From NCBI GenBank assembly GCA_026981855.1, contig JALSIB010000055.1, positions 1 to 37,225 on the forward strand: a stretch of DNA of 37,225 bases, read 5' to 3'. The position numbers were made by a program, and so were the translations under genes. Shown in pieces: positions 1 to 9,623 of this stretch (position 1 is its first letter; each line of letters begins with the position of its first letter). The DNA comes from Methylothermaceae bacterium. GTDB lineage: Bacteria; Pseudomonadota; Gammaproteobacteria; Methylococcales; Methylothermaceae. The notes under the pieces are model-generated. The model did no database searches and was not told the DNA's origin. It was given only the letters and a program-made list of their open reading frames with translations.

Positions 1-105
1 ATCTTTTACCACTGGTGGCGGCGACACCCCGCTCCTGGCATCACTGACCCTCCCATTGACGACCTTTTCAACGAATCCGGTGGCTTGTTGGCGGGAATCA
101 GGTGA
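1..105 (+). CDS. C-terminal end of an unidentified protein (partial)
   Basis: An open frame enters from the left edge and ends at TGA 103-105, giving 34 residues that finish ...NESGGLLAGIR. The reading frame is the first frame of the window and looks protein-like (aromatic and acidic residues, no low complexity), but no family can be recognised from this tail. It is in the same orientation as grxD, about 100 bp upstream. It could be a chance open frame. Confidence 0.4.
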   Translation: MFYHWWRRHPAPGITDPPIDDLFNESGGLLAGIR

Positions 106-206
106 AAAAATGGGGAGACGCCAGGGTATTGGAAGGGTGATGAGGCCGCCATTTATCTGATAAAATCACTCAGGTTTATGGACGGATTATGAGGACTGGT
201 GAAACC

Positions 207-530
207 ATGACTGTCAACGAGCGGATCGAGCAACAGCTCAAAGAGCATCCCGTGATTCTCTATATGAAAGGCACCCCGGATTTCCCCCAGTGCGGATTTT
301 CCGGCCGTGTGGTCGAGATCCTCAACGAATGCGGGGTCGAATATGCCTACGTGAACATTCTGGAGGATCCACAATTGCGTGAAGCCCTCAAGCAGTATTC
401 CAACTGGCCCACCTACCCCCAGTTGTATGTCAAGGGAGAGCTGGTGGGCGGCTGCGACATTATGATTCAGTTGCACCAAAGCGGCGAGCTTCGGAAGATG
501 CTGGAACAGGCGGTGGCCACGGCGCAATAG
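207..530 (+). CDS. grxD: Monothiol glutaredoxin, Grx4 family
   Basis: A 107-residue monothiol glutaredoxin of the family that binds a glutathione-ligated [2Fe-2S] cluster and delivers or senses iron-sulfur clusters in the cytoplasm. The signature CGFS active site is present after the conserved MKGTPDFPQ stretch. The family features WPTYPQLYVKGELVGGCDI, which form the glutathione-binding region, follow in order. Length is normal for the family. The start MTVNERIEQQ at 207 matches family N-termini; an in-frame ATG at 189 would add six residues (MRTGET) and is less likely. The gene converges with rnt, with only 3 bp between the stop codons. Confidence 0.95.
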   Translation: MTVNERIEQQLKEHPVILYMKGTPDFPQCGFSGRVVEILNECGVEYAYVNILEDPQLREALKQYSNWPTYPQLYVKGELVGGCDIMIQLHQSGELRKMLEQAVATAQ

Positions 531-533
531 GGG

Positions 534-1172
534 TCAGACGGTTTCCTGGGGTTGGGAAGCGCGCTTGAGCAGTTCCCAGGTATTGACGATGGTGCAGAAC
601 AATTCGGCCGTTTTTTCCGCGTCGTAGCGGGCCGAGTGGGCTTCCTGATTGTCCCACTCGATGCCTGCGGCCTTGATGGCCTTGGCGAGCACCGTCTGGC
701 CATAGACCAAGCCCCCCAGCGTGGCCGTGTCGAATGTGCTGAAAGGGTGGAACGGATTGCGCTTCAATCCTGCCCGCCGGGCGGCTGCATTGACGAAGCC
801 AAGATCGAAGGAGGGGTTGTGCCCCACGAGGATGGCCCGGGTGCAGCCGTTTTTTTTGATCGCGGCCCGAACCGGTTGGAAAATCTTGAGCAATGCCTCT
901 TTTTCATCCATGGCGATACGGAGTGGATGATGGGGGTCTATCTTGTTGAATTCGAGCGCCGCAGGGTCGAGATCGGACCCTTCGAAGGGGGTGACATGGG
1001 CGGAATACACCTCGGCTGTCTGCAACATCCCTTGCGGGTCCATGGATGTGATCACTGCGGCGATTTCCAGCAGGGCGTGCCTGTTGGGATCGAAACCGGC
1101 TGTTTCGACATCGACGATGACCGGGAGATAGCCTCGAAAGCGGCCGGCTATGGGCGATTTGGCTTGTTTCAT
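534..1172 (-). CDS. rnt: Ribonuclease T
   Basis: A DEDDh-family 3'-5' exoribonuclease that trims the CCA end of tRNA and matures 5S/23S rRNA and small RNA 3' ends. The 212-residue protein has Exo [11 protein letters not shown] (D and E metal ligands), an Exo II region HNPSFDLGF, and Exo [16 protein letters not shown] containing the catalytic His and last Asp. The start [23 protein letters not shown] gives the N-terminus normal for RNase T. RNase T is largely restricted to Gammaproteobacteria, so it helps place the organism. It is divergent from mlaA and convergent with grxD. Confidence 0.95.
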   Translation of the reverse strand: MKQAKSPIAGRFRGYLPVIVDVETAGFDPNRHALLEIAAVITSMDPQGMLQTAEVYSAHVTPFEGSDLDPAALEFNKIDPHHPLRIAMDEKEALLKIFQPVRAAIKKNGCTRAILVGHNPSFDLGFVNAAARRAGLKRNPFHPFSTFDTATLGGLVYGQTVLAKAIKAAGIEWDNQEAHSARYDAEKTAELFCTIVNTWELLKRASQPQETV

Positions 1173-1314
1173 GGAGATGGCCGAACAGGTCGAAGAGATG
1201 GAAGGAAAAATTCAGTATAGCCTGAACTCGAAGAGCGGCGCTGAATATGCTATGTTTCTTTCTTTTTTTGCGCAGTCTGGTGCTCGCGTTATGGATAACA
1301 ACCTGGAAAAATCG

Positions 1315-2043
1315 ATGACTCCGTGGCGCCGGGTGGTCGTTCTCCTGGCCACTCTGGCGTTGAATGGTTGCGCCACCCAGGGGGATTCCCGGGATCCTTG
1401 GGAACCTTTCAACAGAGGGGTGTTCAGGTTCAATGATACCCTCGATACCTATGTGATGAAACCCATCGCCAAGGGATATCAATGGGTCACCCCCGAATTC
1501 GTCGATCAAGGCGTAACCAACTTTTTCGACAACCTCAACGATATTGCTGTGACCGCCAATGACCTGTTTCAGTTCAAATTCAAGCAGGGAGGGCAGGACA
1601 TGGCCAGGCTTTTGCTCAACACCACGCTGGGTATAGGAGGCATCGTCGATGTCGCCACCGAGGTCGGCCTGGTCAAGCACAACGAGGATTTTGGCCAGAC
1701 TTTGGCAGTGTGGGGCGTGCCTTATGGGCCTTATCTGGTATTGCCTTTTCTCGGCCCCAGTTCGCCCAGGGACGCGGTGGGATCGGCCGCCGACGGCTTC
1801 ATGAATCCAATTTCGTATACACCTTTGTGGGCGGTGAGGATTGGGTTCTTTGGCGTCAAAACCATCGACTTTCGGGCCGACAACCTCAGCGCCACCGAGA
1901 TTCTCGATGAAGCGGCGCTGGACAAGTACGCTTTCATGCGCAATGCCTACTTTCAGCGGCGCGAATATTTGATCTACGATGGTGAACCGCCCCTGGACGA
2001 CGAATTCGAGAAATTCGAGCAGGAGCTGGAAGAAGAGCTTTAG
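1315..2043 (+). CDS. mlaA: Outer-membrane lipoprotein MlaA (VacJ), phospholipid transport
   Basis: MlaA sits in the outer membrane with porins and removes misplaced phospholipids from the outer leaflet, passing them to the Mla retrograde pathway. From ATG 1315 the 242-residue protein begins with a short Arg-rich n-region, a hydrophobic core and lipobox LNGC, a clean lipoprotein signal. The mature part has the family features DPWEPFNRGVFRFND, LLNTTLGIGGIVDVA, FGQTLAVWGVPYGPYLVLP and AYFQRREYL. An ATG at 1291 would add eight residues (MDNNLEKS) ahead of the signal; the frame is open further upstream into rnt but that part is not plausible. The acidic tail ends in a stop that overlaps the pyrC stop by 4 bp. 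The other mla genes are not nearby. Confidence 0.93.
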   Translation: MTPWRRVVVLLATLALNGCATQGDSRDPWEPFNRGVFRFNDTLDTYVMKPIAKGYQWVTPEFVDQGVTNFFDNLNDIAVTANDLFQFKFKQGGQDMARLLLNTTLGIGGIVDVATEVGLVKHNEDFGQTLAVWGVPYGPYLVLPFLGPSSPRDAVGSAADGFMNPISYTPLWAVRIGFFGVKTIDFRADNLSATEILDEAALDKYAFMRNAYFQRREYLIYDGEPPLDDEFEKFEQELEEEL

Positions 2044-3080
2044 TCACTCACGAGCCGCCAGCGGCAGCTTTCCCCTCCCCGGAGCGGGGCGATCTCGATG
2101 CCGGTGGGGCTGACATAATGCTCGGGAACTTCCCATTCCGAGGCCTCGAGCGTGATCGTGGCCCGATTGCGGGGCAGGCGATAGAAGTCCGCCCCATGGT
2201 GGCTGGCGAAAGATTCCAGTTTATCCAGAGAGCCGGCTTGTTCGAAGGCCTCGGCATAGAGTTCCATGGCCAGCGGGGCGGAAAAACAGCCGGCGCAACC
2301 ACAGGGGCTTTCCTTTCGTTCCCGCGCGTGGGGCGCGCTGTCGGTGCCGAGGAAGAATTTGGGATTGCCGGAGGTGGCGGCCTCGAGCAAAGCCTGGCGG
2401 TGGCTTTCCCGTTTGAGGACGGGCAGACAGTAATAATGTGGCCGGATTCCACCCACCAGAAGGATGTTGCGGTTGTAGAGCAGATGCTGGGGGGTGATCG
2501 TGCCGGCGATATTGGCGGGGGTCTGGGTGACGAACTCCACGCCTTCGCGGGTGGTGATGTGTTCCAGCACGATCCGCAGCCGTGGGAAGCGCCGGTGGAT
2601 GGATTGAAGCGCCCGCTCGATGAAGACTCTTTCCCGGTCGAAGATGTCGATGTCGCCGTCGGTGACTTCGCCGTGAACCTGAAGCACCAGATCCCTGGAT
2701 TCCATGCGTTCCAGCAATGGATAGATTTTCTCCAGCTTGCCGACGCCGGCCTCCGAATGGGTGGTGGCGCCGGCCGGGTAAAGTTTGCAGCCGAGGATCC
2801 ACGGGGTTTGAGCGGCCTTTTCTATTTCCCCCGGGGAGGTGTTTTCGCTCAGGTAAAGACACAGGTAAGGCTCGAAAGGGTGTTTTTCCGCCACCGCCGC
2901 CAGAATTCTCCGGCGATAGTGAAGGGCTTGCGCCACCGTGAGGATGGGGGGAGAAAGGTTGGGCATGACCAGTGCCCTGGCGAATTGGCGGGCGCTGAAG
3001 TTCGCCACGAAAGACAGCATGGCATCGTCGCGCAGATGGAGATGCCAGTCGTCGGGTTGAATGATCGTGAGGGTTTGCAT
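2040..3080 (-). CDS. pyrC: Dihydroorotase (class II, PyrC type)
   Basis: Catalyses reversible cyclisation of N-carbamoyl-aspartate to dihydroorotate, the third step of pyrimidine synthesis. The 346-residue protein shows the zinc-binding HLHLRDDAM, the carbamylated-lysine region KLYPAGATT, HGEVTD, EHITT and GTDSAPH of the 346-348 aa gammaproteobacterial enzyme. The start is placed at the Met preceding QTLTIIQPDDWHLHLRD; the frame is open 15 codons further upstream but those residues have no counterpart in the family. Also present is the Cys-containing CGCAGCF segment seen in E. coli PyrC. The gene is tail-to-tail with mlaA and its TAA overlaps the mlaA TAG. Confidence 0.95.
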   Translation of the reverse strand: MQTLTIIQPDDWHLHLRDDAMLSFVANFSARQFARALVMPNLSPPILTVAQALHYRRRILAAVAEKHPFEPYLCLYLSENTSPGEIEKAAQTPWILGCKLYPAGATTHSEAGVGKLEKIYPLLERMESRDLVLQVHGEVTDGDIDIFDRERVFIERALQSIHRRFPRLRIVLEHITTREGVEFVTQTPANIAGTITPQHLLYNRNILLVGGIRPHYYCLPVLKRESHRQALLEAATSGNPKFFLGTDSAPHARERKESPCGCAGCFSAPLAMELYAEAFEQAGSLDKLESFASHHGADFYRLPRNRATITLEASEWEVPEHYVSPTGIEIAPLRGGESCRWRLVSD

Positions 3081-3268
3081 GCGATATGACCTGAATCGGG
3101 GGAAATTTGGGTATACTGGAAACAATCACCGGTTCAGTCAAGTCAAAGACTTGAAAATTTGCAGGCCACCCCAAATCTGTTTTCCCGGAACCTTCTTCCT
3201 CCGGGGCTGTGAATGGACCGGAAACCGATTCGGATTGCTGAATGTTCGCTTTTCCAGGAGGTGATGAG

Positions 3269-3562
3269 ATGCCGATTTATGAATACCAATGCCAGTCTTG
3301 TGGTCATGAACTGGAAGCCTTGCAGAAAGTGAGCGATCCGCCTCTCAGCGAGTGTCCCGAGTGTCACCGCGAGGCACTGCAAAAGAAGATATCGGCCGCG
3401 GGCTTCCGCCTCAAGGGCAGTGGTTGGTACGAGACCGATTTCAAGAAGGGATCGGAGAAGAAAAGAAATCTGGCCGATGAGGGGAAGAAATCCGAAAAGA
3501 AAGAGGCATCGGCCGCCAAGAACAAGTCGTCCCAGGCGCCGGCTGCCAAAGCCGGCAGCTAG
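3269..3562 (+). CDS. FmdB-family zinc ribbon protein
   Basis: A 97-residue protein beginning MPIYEYQCQSCGHELE with a second pair CPEC, the CXXC...CXXC zinc ribbon of the FmdB/putative regulatory protein family. The last ~45 residues are a Lys/Ala/Ser-rich low-complexity tail. A very strong ribosome binding site (ggaggtgat) precedes ATG 3269, which settles the start against the in-frame ATG at 3242. It lies directly upstream of aspS on the same strand (70 bp), an arrangement common in Gammaproteobacteria and suggestive of cotranscription. Molecular role unknown. Confidence 0.88.
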   Translation: MPIYEYQCQSCGHELEALQKVSDPPLSECPECHREALQKKISAAGFRLKGSGWYETDFKKGSEKKRNLADEGKKSEKKEASAAKNKSSQAPAAKAGS

Positions 3563-3632
3563 GCAGCTTGCTTCCGGCTTCGGGGCGACTTAATATTCCT
3601 CACTTTTTTGACTACAGGATTTTGAAATAATC

Positions 3633-5444
3633 ATGATGCGAACCCATCGGTGTGGAGAACTGAATGAAAGTCATATCGACCAGGAAGTCGTGCTGTCGGG
3701 CTGGGTCCACCGGCGCCGGGATCACGGTGGGGTCATATTCATCGACCTCAGGGACCGGGAAGGTTTGGTGCAGGTGGTCGTCGATCCTTCGACCCCGGAA
3801 GCGTTCTCGCTTGCCGAACAGGTTCGCAGTGAATTCGTCATCAAGGTGAGGGGCCGGGTCCGGCGCCGGCCCGAAGGCACCGAAAACCCGAATCTTCCGA
3901 CAGGGCAAATAGAAGTCCTGACCTCGGAGCTGGAAATCCTCAATCGCGCCGAAACTCCCCCATTTCCGGTGGAAAGCGATATTCCGGTGAGCGAGGAAGT
4001 TCGGCTCCGTTATCGTTATCTGGATCTCAGGCGGCCGGAGATGCAGGCCAAATTGCGGGCAAGGCGGGACATCGTGAGGGTGTTGCGTCGTTTTCTCGAC
4101 GAGCACGACTTCTATGAAATCGAGACGCCGTTTCTGACCAAGGCGACGCCCGAGGGCGCCAGGGACTATCTGGTGCCGAGCCGGACCCATCCCCATTCGT
4201 TCTTCGCCCTGCCGCAGTCCCCCCAGTTGTACAAGCAGCTGCTGATGATCGCCGGCTTCGACCGCTATTACCAGATCGTGCGTTGTTTCCGCGACGAGGA
4301 TCTGCGCGCCGACCGCCAGCCGGAGTTCACTCAGCTGGATATCGAGACCTCGTTCATGGATGAACACGATATCATGGCACTCATGGAAGAGATGATGCGG
4401 CGCCTGTTCAGGGAAGTCCTGGATGTGAAACTGCCCAATCCGTTTCCCCGTCTCAGCTATGCCGAGGCCATGCGGCGTTTTGGCAGCGACAAACCGGATC
4501 TGCGGATTCCGCTGGAATTGGTCGATCTGGCCGATCTGATGCAGGCGGTCGAGTTCAAGGTCTTTTCAGCCCCCGCCAAAGACCCCGCCGGGCGGGTGGC
4601 GGCACTCAGGCTGCCGCAAGGGGCGGATCTCAGTCGTAAGGAAATCGACGATCTGACCAAGTTCGTCTCCAATTACGGCGCCAAGGGGCTGGCCTATGTC
4701 AAGGTCAACGACCGCGAGGGGGGCAGGGAAGGCCTGCAGTCCCCGATTCTGAAATTTCTTCCGGACGAGGTGATCGAATCGATTCTTGAAAGGACCGGCG
4801 CCCAGACGGGGGATCTGATTTTCTTCGGGGCCGACAAGGCTAGGATAGTCAATGAAGCCCTGGGGGCGCTACGGGTCAAATTGGGCACTGACAGGGGGTT
4901 GGTGGAGGAAGGCTGGCGCCCCCTGTGGGTGGTGGATTTCCCCATGTTCGAATGGGACGAGGAGCAAAAACGCTGGGTTGCCCTGCATCACCCTTTCACC
5001 GCTCCCGCCTGCACCATCGACGAATTGCAGGCGGATCCGGGCAAGGCGCTTTCCAGAGCCTACGACATGGTGCTCAATGGCGTCGAAGTGGGCGGTGGAT
5101 CCATTCGTATCCACACCCGGGAGATGCAGCAGGCGGTGTTCAGGCTGCTGGGAATCGGCGAGGAGGAAGCGCGGGAGAAATTTGGTTTTCTGCTCGATGC
5201 GCTCAAGTACGGTTGCCCGCCGCACGGGGGTATCGCCTTCGGCCTTGACCGCTTGGTGATGTTGATGACAGGTTCCAGGACGATTCGCGACGTAATGGCT
5301 TTCCCCAAGACCCAGACGGCGGCCTGTCCGATGGTGGATGCGCCGGCGGTGATCAACGAGGAGCAGTTGCGTGAATTGATGTTGCAACTTCGTAAACCGC
5401 CCCGGCAGCGGGCGACGGAAAGATCCGAAAGCGCGGCCGGATGA
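3633..5444 (+). CDS. aspS: Aspartyl-tRNA synthetase, bacterial type
   Basis: Charges tRNA-Asp with aspartate in the cytoplasm. The 603-residue class II synthetase has an N-terminal OB-fold anticodon-binding domain ([23 protein letters not shown] split over about residues 20-45), motif 2 [18 protein letters not shown], the bacterial GAD insertion domain in the middle, and motif 3 [13 protein letters not shown] near the C-terminus. Two ATGs are adjacent (3633, 3636); the family usually begins MRTHxCGxLN, so the second may be used. If the organism lacks AsnRS the enzyme may be non-discriminating; this cannot be judged here. Confidence 0.97.
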   Translation: MMRTHRCGELNESHIDQEVVLSGWVHRRRDHGGVIFIDLRDREGLVQVVVDPSTPEAFSLAEQVRSEFVIKVRGRVRRRPEGTENPNLPTGQIEVLTSELEILNRAETPPFPVESDIPVSEEVRLRYRYLDLRRPEMQAKLRARRDIVRVLRRFLDEHDFYEIETPFLTKATPEGARDYLVPSRTHPHSFFALPQSPQLYKQLLMIAGFDRYYQIVRCFRDEDLRADRQPEFTQLDIETSFMDEHDIMALMEEMMRRLFREVLDVKLPNPFPRLSYAEAMRRFGSDKPDLRIPLELVDLADLMQAVEFKVFSAPAKDPAGRVAALRLPQGADLSRKEIDDLTKFVSNYGAKGLAYVKVNDREGGREGLQSPILKFLPDEVIESILERTGAQTGDLIFFGADKARIVNEALGALRVKLGTDRGLVEEGWRPLWVVDFPMFEWDEEQKRWVALHHPFTAPACTIDELQADPGKALSRAYDMVLNGVEVGGGSIRIHTREMQQAVFRLLGIGEEEAREKFGFLLDALKYGCPPHGGIAFGLDRLVMLMTGSRTIRDVMAFPKTQTAACPMVDAPAVINEEQLRELMLQLRKPPRQRATERSESAAG

Positions 5445-5477
5445 ATCGGGTTTTCAATTCAGCCAGACGGTGAATCT

Positions 5478-6572
5478 ATGACAGCAGCATTGGCGATTCA
5501 GGACTACGCCTTGATGGAGGACGCGGACTGCGAAGCGCGGATCGAAGCGGCCAGGGAAAAGCTGGGAGAGCGACTGGTCATTTTGGGGCATCATTACCAG
5601 CGTGACGAGGTTTTCCGCCACGCCGATCTGACCGGGGATTCTCTCAAGTTGTCCCGGGAAGCGGCCCAATCCAAAGCGGAATACATCGTGTTTTGCGGCG
5701 TTCATTTCATGGCCGAAGTGGCCGATATCCTCTCGCGTCCCGAGCAGATCTCCATTCTTCCCGATTTGGCGGCGGGCTGCTCCATGGCCGACATGGCCAA
5801 CCTGCCCAAAGTGGAACAGTGCTGGAACGAGTTGTCACGGGTGATCGACGTGGAAAATCAGGTCACTCCCGTCACTTACATCAACTCGGCGGCCGATCTC
5901 AAGTCTTTCTGCGGGCGCCATGGCGGGATCGTGTGCACTTCCAGCAACGCTGCCCGGATTCTGGAATGGTCTTTCGGCCAGAGAGAAAAGGTGCTGTTCT
6001 TTCCCGATCAGCATTTGGGTCGAAACACCGGCTACGAGATGGGGATTCCCCTCGATGAGATGGTGGTATGGCAAGCCGGAAAGCCTTTGGGAGGGCTGAC
6101 CGCAGAGCAGATCCGCAAAGCCCGGATCATCCTTTGGGAAGGGTTTTGTTCGGTCCATCAGATGTTCCGTCCCGAGCACATCGACCGTTTCCTGGAACGT
6201 TATCCAGAGACCAAAGTGATTTCCCATCCGGAATGTTCTTTCGAGGTATGCCGGAAGAGTCATTATCTGGGATCGACCGAAACGATTCTGAAAACGGTTC
6301 GCGCCGCAGAGCCCGGCACACGTTGGCTGGTGGGGACGGAACTGAATCTCGTCAACCGGTTGCGTCAGGAAATGAAGCCAAAAGGGGTGGAGGTTCATTT
6401 CATGTCACCGATGGTCTGCATGTGCTCGACCATGTTCAGAACCGACCCTCAGCACTTGGCATGGGTGCTGGAGAATCTGGCCGAAGGTCAGGTGGTCAAC
6501 AGAATCCAGGTGCCTGAAAAGGAAGCCGGGGAAGCGAGGCTGGCCTTGGACAGGATGTTGGCGCAGGGATGA
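5478..6572 (+). CDS. nadA: Quinolinate synthase A
   Basis: Condenses iminoaspartate with dihydroxyacetone phosphate to quinolinate in de novo NAD synthesis, using a [4Fe-4S] cluster. The 364-residue protein contains the three conserved Cys contexts: FCGVHFMAEVA, the AAGCSMADMA/ICTSSNA region, and the HPECSFEVC and CMCSTM segments toward the C-terminus. ILGHHYQRDEV and DLTGDSLKLSR are the family N-terminal signatures. It starts 33 bp after aspS and may be cotranscribed with it. Its stop is one base from the ribA stop on the other strand. Confidence 0.96.
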   Translation: MTAALAIQDYALMEDADCEARIEAAREKLGERLVILGHHYQRDEVFRHADLTGDSLKLSREAAQSKAEYIVFCGVHFMAEVADILSRPEQISILPDLAAGCSMADMANLPKVEQCWNELSRVIDVENQVTPVTYINSAADLKSFCGRHGGIVCTSSNAARILEWSFGQREKVLFFPDQHLGRNTGYEMGIPLDEMVVWQAGKPLGGLTAEQIRKARIILWEGFCSVHQMFRPEHIDRFLERYPETKVISHPECSFEVCRKSHYLGSTETILKTVRAAEPGTRWLVGTELNLVNRLRQEMKPKGVEVHFMSPMVCMCSTMFRTDPQHLAWVLENLAEGQVVNRIQVPEKEAGEARLALDRMLAQG

Positions 6573-6573
6573 A

Positions 6574-7194
6574 TCAGCGGCCTGTTTCGGCTTTTTTCAA
6601 GGTGAGAAGGTGGGCCATCTTCTCCGCTTTGGCCTTGAGATAAGGCAGGTTTTCTCTGTGGTGTCCCACTTCGATCGGGACCCTTTGTTCCACCTCGATT
6701 CCGTACTTCTCCAGTTCCTTGATTTTTTCCGGATTGTTGGTGATCAAGCGGACGGATTGAAGCTGTAAGTCCTTGAGGATCAGGGCGGCGATCCGGTAAT
6801 CGCGTTCGTCCGCCTGATGTCCCAATTTCAAGTTGGCGTCCACCGTATCGAACCCTTGATCCTGGAGATTGTAGGCCTGAAGTTTCTTGAACAGGCCGAT
6901 GCCCCGGCCTTCCTGTCTTAAATACACCAGTACCCCGCATTCGGACTCTCCGATCAGGCGCAGCGCTTCTTCCAGTTGTTGTCCGCAATCGCACCGTTGT
7001 GAGCCGAAAACATCGCCGGTCAGGCATTCGGAATGAAGCCTGACCAATACGCTCCGCCGCCCTTTGATTTTTCCTTTGACCATCGCCAGATGCTCCTTGC
7101 CATCGATGTCGTTCTCATAGTAATGGAGGCTGAATTCCCCATGCCGGGTGGGTATTCTGGCGCAGACGGTGTTTTTGATACTGGCTTGTTTCAT
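6574..7194 (-). CDS. ribA: GTP cyclohydrolase II
   Basis: Opens GTP to 2,5-diamino-6-ribosylamino-4(3H)-pyrimidinone 5'-phosphate, the first step of riboflavin synthesis. The 206-residue stand-alone enzyme has the zinc-binding pattern CLTGDVFGSQRCDCGQ, the catalytic YLRQEGRGIGL segment and the C-terminal LITNNPEKIKEL. Length is typical for monofunctional RibA (not fused to RibB). No FMN riboswitch-like structure is evident in the 160 bp upstream. Convergent with nadA. Confidence 0.95.
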   Translation of the reverse strand: MKQASIKNTVCARIPTRHGEFSLHYYENDIDGKEHLAMVKGKIKGRRSVLVRLHSECLTGDVFGSQRCDCGQQLEEALRLIGESECGVLVYLRQEGRGIGLFKKLQAYNLQDQGFDTVDANLKLGHQADERDYRIAALILKDLQLQSVRLITNNPEKIKELEKYGIEVEQRVPIEVGHHRENLPYLKAKAEKMAHLLTLKKAETGR

Positions 7195-7356
7195 CTATGG
7201 CAATATACCTTAAAAAAGATAGATTTTTGTAGATTGCATGGAAATATTCAGTGGCGTATCGCCAAACAAATCCAAGCTGTCTGGTCCGGCGGGTTTTTGT
7301 CCGCCATGGCGATCGATCCACGCCTTCCAGAGCGAAGAAATGGCTCTGGGTTCATG

Positions 7357-8271
7357 TCATTCATGCTCGTTTGGAGCGTCAGTCACCTTCGATGGTTCCA
7401 GTTCCGCCAGGATTTCCGTCCATCTGTCGCCGTCGCCGGAACCGGCTTCTTTGGATAGCGACAGAAGATTGAGGGTCATCGCGGTGGTGACGATGGGGTC
7501 GAGAAACACCGTCTTGATCCAGAAGGTCAAGATGGCGGCGAAGATCGGCTTCCATATTCCCAGGCTGATGGGTAACGCCTCGTCCACCCAGCCCACCGGT
7601 TTGAGCAGCACCCAGAACGCAATGAGCAGTATGGTGTATAAAAAAGCATTGAGAATCAGGCTATAACGAAAGAAAATCTGGAAATTTTCACAGAAAGTCA
7701 AAGCGCTTCGGCGTAAGGCGGTAATGCTCATTTCCTTGATTACAGGCGCCAGCATCGCGTCGGCGGCAAATCCCATCGTTGCCGTGACCAGGGCTTTTTG
7801 CAATGCCTGCGTTTTCGTTGCAACGGAGGGGTTCCCGGTGGCGTTCGCGGTGAAGGCCTGGGCGATGACTTGTTTTAATTTGAGCCGGTATTCCCAAGCC
7901 GTCCCGGGGTCGGGAAACAACGTCTGCACTTGTTGTTTCAGCTGGCTGTGGAGGGCCTTTCCGGAAGGCAGTTCGGCGCCTGTGATCCGTTTGACGATGG
8001 CAAACAGCTGGGGCAGATCCAGGTGAAAGAAAAGGGCGGGTCTTGCAATGCGATAGCCGTAGAGGGCTCCGATCAGGCCCGCTGCGGCGCCTATCTGTCC
8101 CCAGAATCCGGGGTTGTCGGAAAAAGAGGCCAGGCCGAAGAAACTGCCGGCGCCCAGGGGAATGGAAAACAGCAGGCCAAGCGTGATGGCGGCATGGATC
8201 AAGATCCTCCGGTTCATGACCGGCATGGTGCGTTCCAGTATCTGGGTGGCTTTGAGCAGGTTCAGTTGCAT
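7357..8271 (-). CDS. Unknown integral membrane protein
   Basis: A 304-residue protein I do not recognise. Visible: two hydrophobic segments at about residues 22-45 and 58-78, a long amphipathic middle with KALVTATMGFAADAM, two more hydrophobic segments at about 195-225 and 238-265, and a charged acidic C-tail. A good ribosome binding site (aggagg) precedes the ATG. It lies 39 bp downstream of the HDOD gene on the same strand, so the two are probably cotranscribed. The location is likely the inner membrane; no function is proposed. Confidence 0.75.
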   Translation of the reverse strand: MQLNLLKATQILERTMPVMNRRILIHAAITLGLLFSIPLGAGSFFGLASFSDNPGFWGQIGAAAGLIGALYGYRIARPALFFHLDLPQLFAIVKRITGAELPSGKALHSQLKQQVQTLFPDPGTAWEYRLKLKQVIAQAFTANATGNPSVATKTQALQKALVTATMGFAADAMLAPVIKEMSITALRRSALTFCENFQIFFRYSLILNAFLYTILLIAFWVLLKPVGWVDEALPISLGIWKPIFAAILTFWIKTVFLDPIVTTAMTLNLLSLSKEAGSGDGDRWTEILAELEPSKVTDAPNEHE

Positions 8272-8310
8272 ATTCGTCCTCCTGTTCCTTCGTTTTATGA
8301 ATTGATGACG

Positions 8311-9498
8311 TCAGCTTGATTTTTCGAGTTGATGTCTGATGCTTTCCGCCGCTTCGATCGCCTCCAGATAAGCCTGCATGGTGTTTTGCAGATCCAGTTG
8401 GGGTAGGGGAAGTCTGTGGCAGATACCACGTTCCAGGCTCAGCGTGGATTGCAGCACCTGACCAATGGGGCCATTCCCATACAACAGCGCCTGATTGATC
8501 TCGTCAGTCAGATTGAGTTGTTGCAGTATTTCTTCCATGGGGGCGTCCATGATGGCGTCCAGTAATGAAAACAGGCCGCTGATATAGTACTGTTCGGCGT
8601 CTTCGCGCCCCAGTTGCCCGGCGATCTGTTCGCAGGTGCGGGCCCTTACCAGGGCCGTGATTATCAGTTCCCTGGGTTCGTAGTCGATGGCATTGATGGC
8701 GATGACCATGGCCCATTGTTTGATCCGGTTCAAACCAAAGAAGACCACGGCCCTTTTGATGGAATCCACCTTTTTGGGCAGCCCATAAAAGGCCGCGTTG
8801 ATCAGCCGGAGTATTTTATAACTGAGCGTGACATCCTGACTGACCAGGTTTTCCACTTCTTCGATGGTGATGTCGGGATCCTGCAACCTGGCCAGGAGCC
8901 GCAGGATGGCCAGGCGGTTGGCGGGGATGTGGGTGCCCTGGAGGAGGCGCGGGCGCTGGAAAAAATCACCCTGAAAATAATCGAACCCGGCATCGAAGGC
9001 GGCATCGTATTGTTCCCGGGTTTCCACCTGATTCACCAGGAGCTTGAGTCCCTTCGCGTGAATTTCATCCAGAAAGGGAGCTATTTCCTTCACCGCCTCT
9101 CCTGCTTCCACGGCGAGGAGGGTGGCGAAATCCAGCTTTTTGGCCAGCTGAGGGGCATAGTGATGGGTGGCGATGGCAATCAGGTATCCCTGTGCGGCAA
9201 GTTCTTTGAGGTGCTTTTCTGCCTGCTCGTCGAGCGCTTGCCAGTTGGCACAGAGAACCAGTTGTTGTTTGGGAAGGGAAAGATCGGGCAGATTCTCCAG
9301 CCAGGAGGCGGGGAAACTGAGAAGGCCGGCTTTCCCTCCTGTCAGTTTCTCCAGCCGGGCCTTTTCCCACACCTGTTGAAGCGTTTGCAGGGGCGCGTCG
9401 TCCACGTTCCGGGTGGAATCGCAAGGTAGCAGCTGATAGGCGAATACATCCAATTGCCGGTCATAGATGGGACTGCGGCCGATAAAACCTTGGATCAT
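8311..9498 (-). CDS. HDOD-domain signalling protein with degenerate EAL-like N-terminus (YuxH/CdgJ type)
   Basis: A 395-residue protein. The N-terminal half follows the EAL-phosphodiesterase-like pattern of YuxH-type proteins, starting FIGRSPIYDRQLDVFAYQLL, but the EAL catalytic motif position reads AYQLL, so c-di-GMP hydrolysis is unlikely. The C-terminal half is an HDOD domain (about residues 195-390): NRLAILRLLARLQDP, SQDVTLSYKILRLINAAFYG and FFGLNRIKQWAMV are typical. Such proteins (for example CdgJ in Vibrio) act in regulation of motility and biofilm without enzymatic activity. A GAGGGG ribosome binding site precedes the ATG. Likely cotranscribed with the downstream membrane protein. Confidence 0.87.
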   Translation of the reverse strand: MIQGFIGRSPIYDRQLDVFAYQLLPCDSTRNVDDAPLQTLQQVWEKARLEKLTGGKAGLLSFPASWLENLPDLSLPKQQLVLCANWQALDEQAEKHLKELAAQGYLIAIATHHYAPQLAKKLDFATLLAVEAGEAVKEIAPFLDEIHAKGLKLLVNQVETREQYDAAFDAGFDYFQGDFFQRPRLLQGTHIPANRLAILRLLARLQDPDITIEEVENLVSQDVTLSYKILRLINAAFYGLPKKVDSIKRAVVFFGLNRIKQWAMVIAINAIDYEPRELIITALVRARTCEQIAGQLGREDAEQYYISGLFSLLDAIMDAPMEEILQQLNLTDEINQALLYGNGPIGQVLQSTLSLERGICHRLPLPQLDLQNTMQAYLEAIEAAESIRHQLEKSS

Positions 9499-9582
9499 GG
9501 TGAACCCCTCTTATGAATTTTTCGGTTTTGAGACGGTGGAATGGAGGCCGGGAACAAGGTCGCCGCCAGGGAAAACCAGCGC

Positions 9583-9611
9583 TTGACAGGATTGTCCCGA
9601 ATAAGCATAAT
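9583..9611 (+). promoter_or_regulatory. Sigma-70 promoter of tRNA-Met
   Basis: TTGACA (9583-9588) and CATAAT (9606-9611) are separated by exactly 17 bp. A GC-rich discriminator (GCCCCC) follows, typical of stable-RNA promoters under stringent control. The expected start is near 9618, a few bases ahead of the tRNA. Confidence 0.85.
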
Positions 9612-9623
9612 GCCCCCTTCTAG

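Noticed and set aside
1150-1314. A longer N-terminus for MlaA starting inside the rnt 5' region
   Set aside because: It would put 55 extra residues before a perfect lipoprotein signal peptide and overlap rnt.
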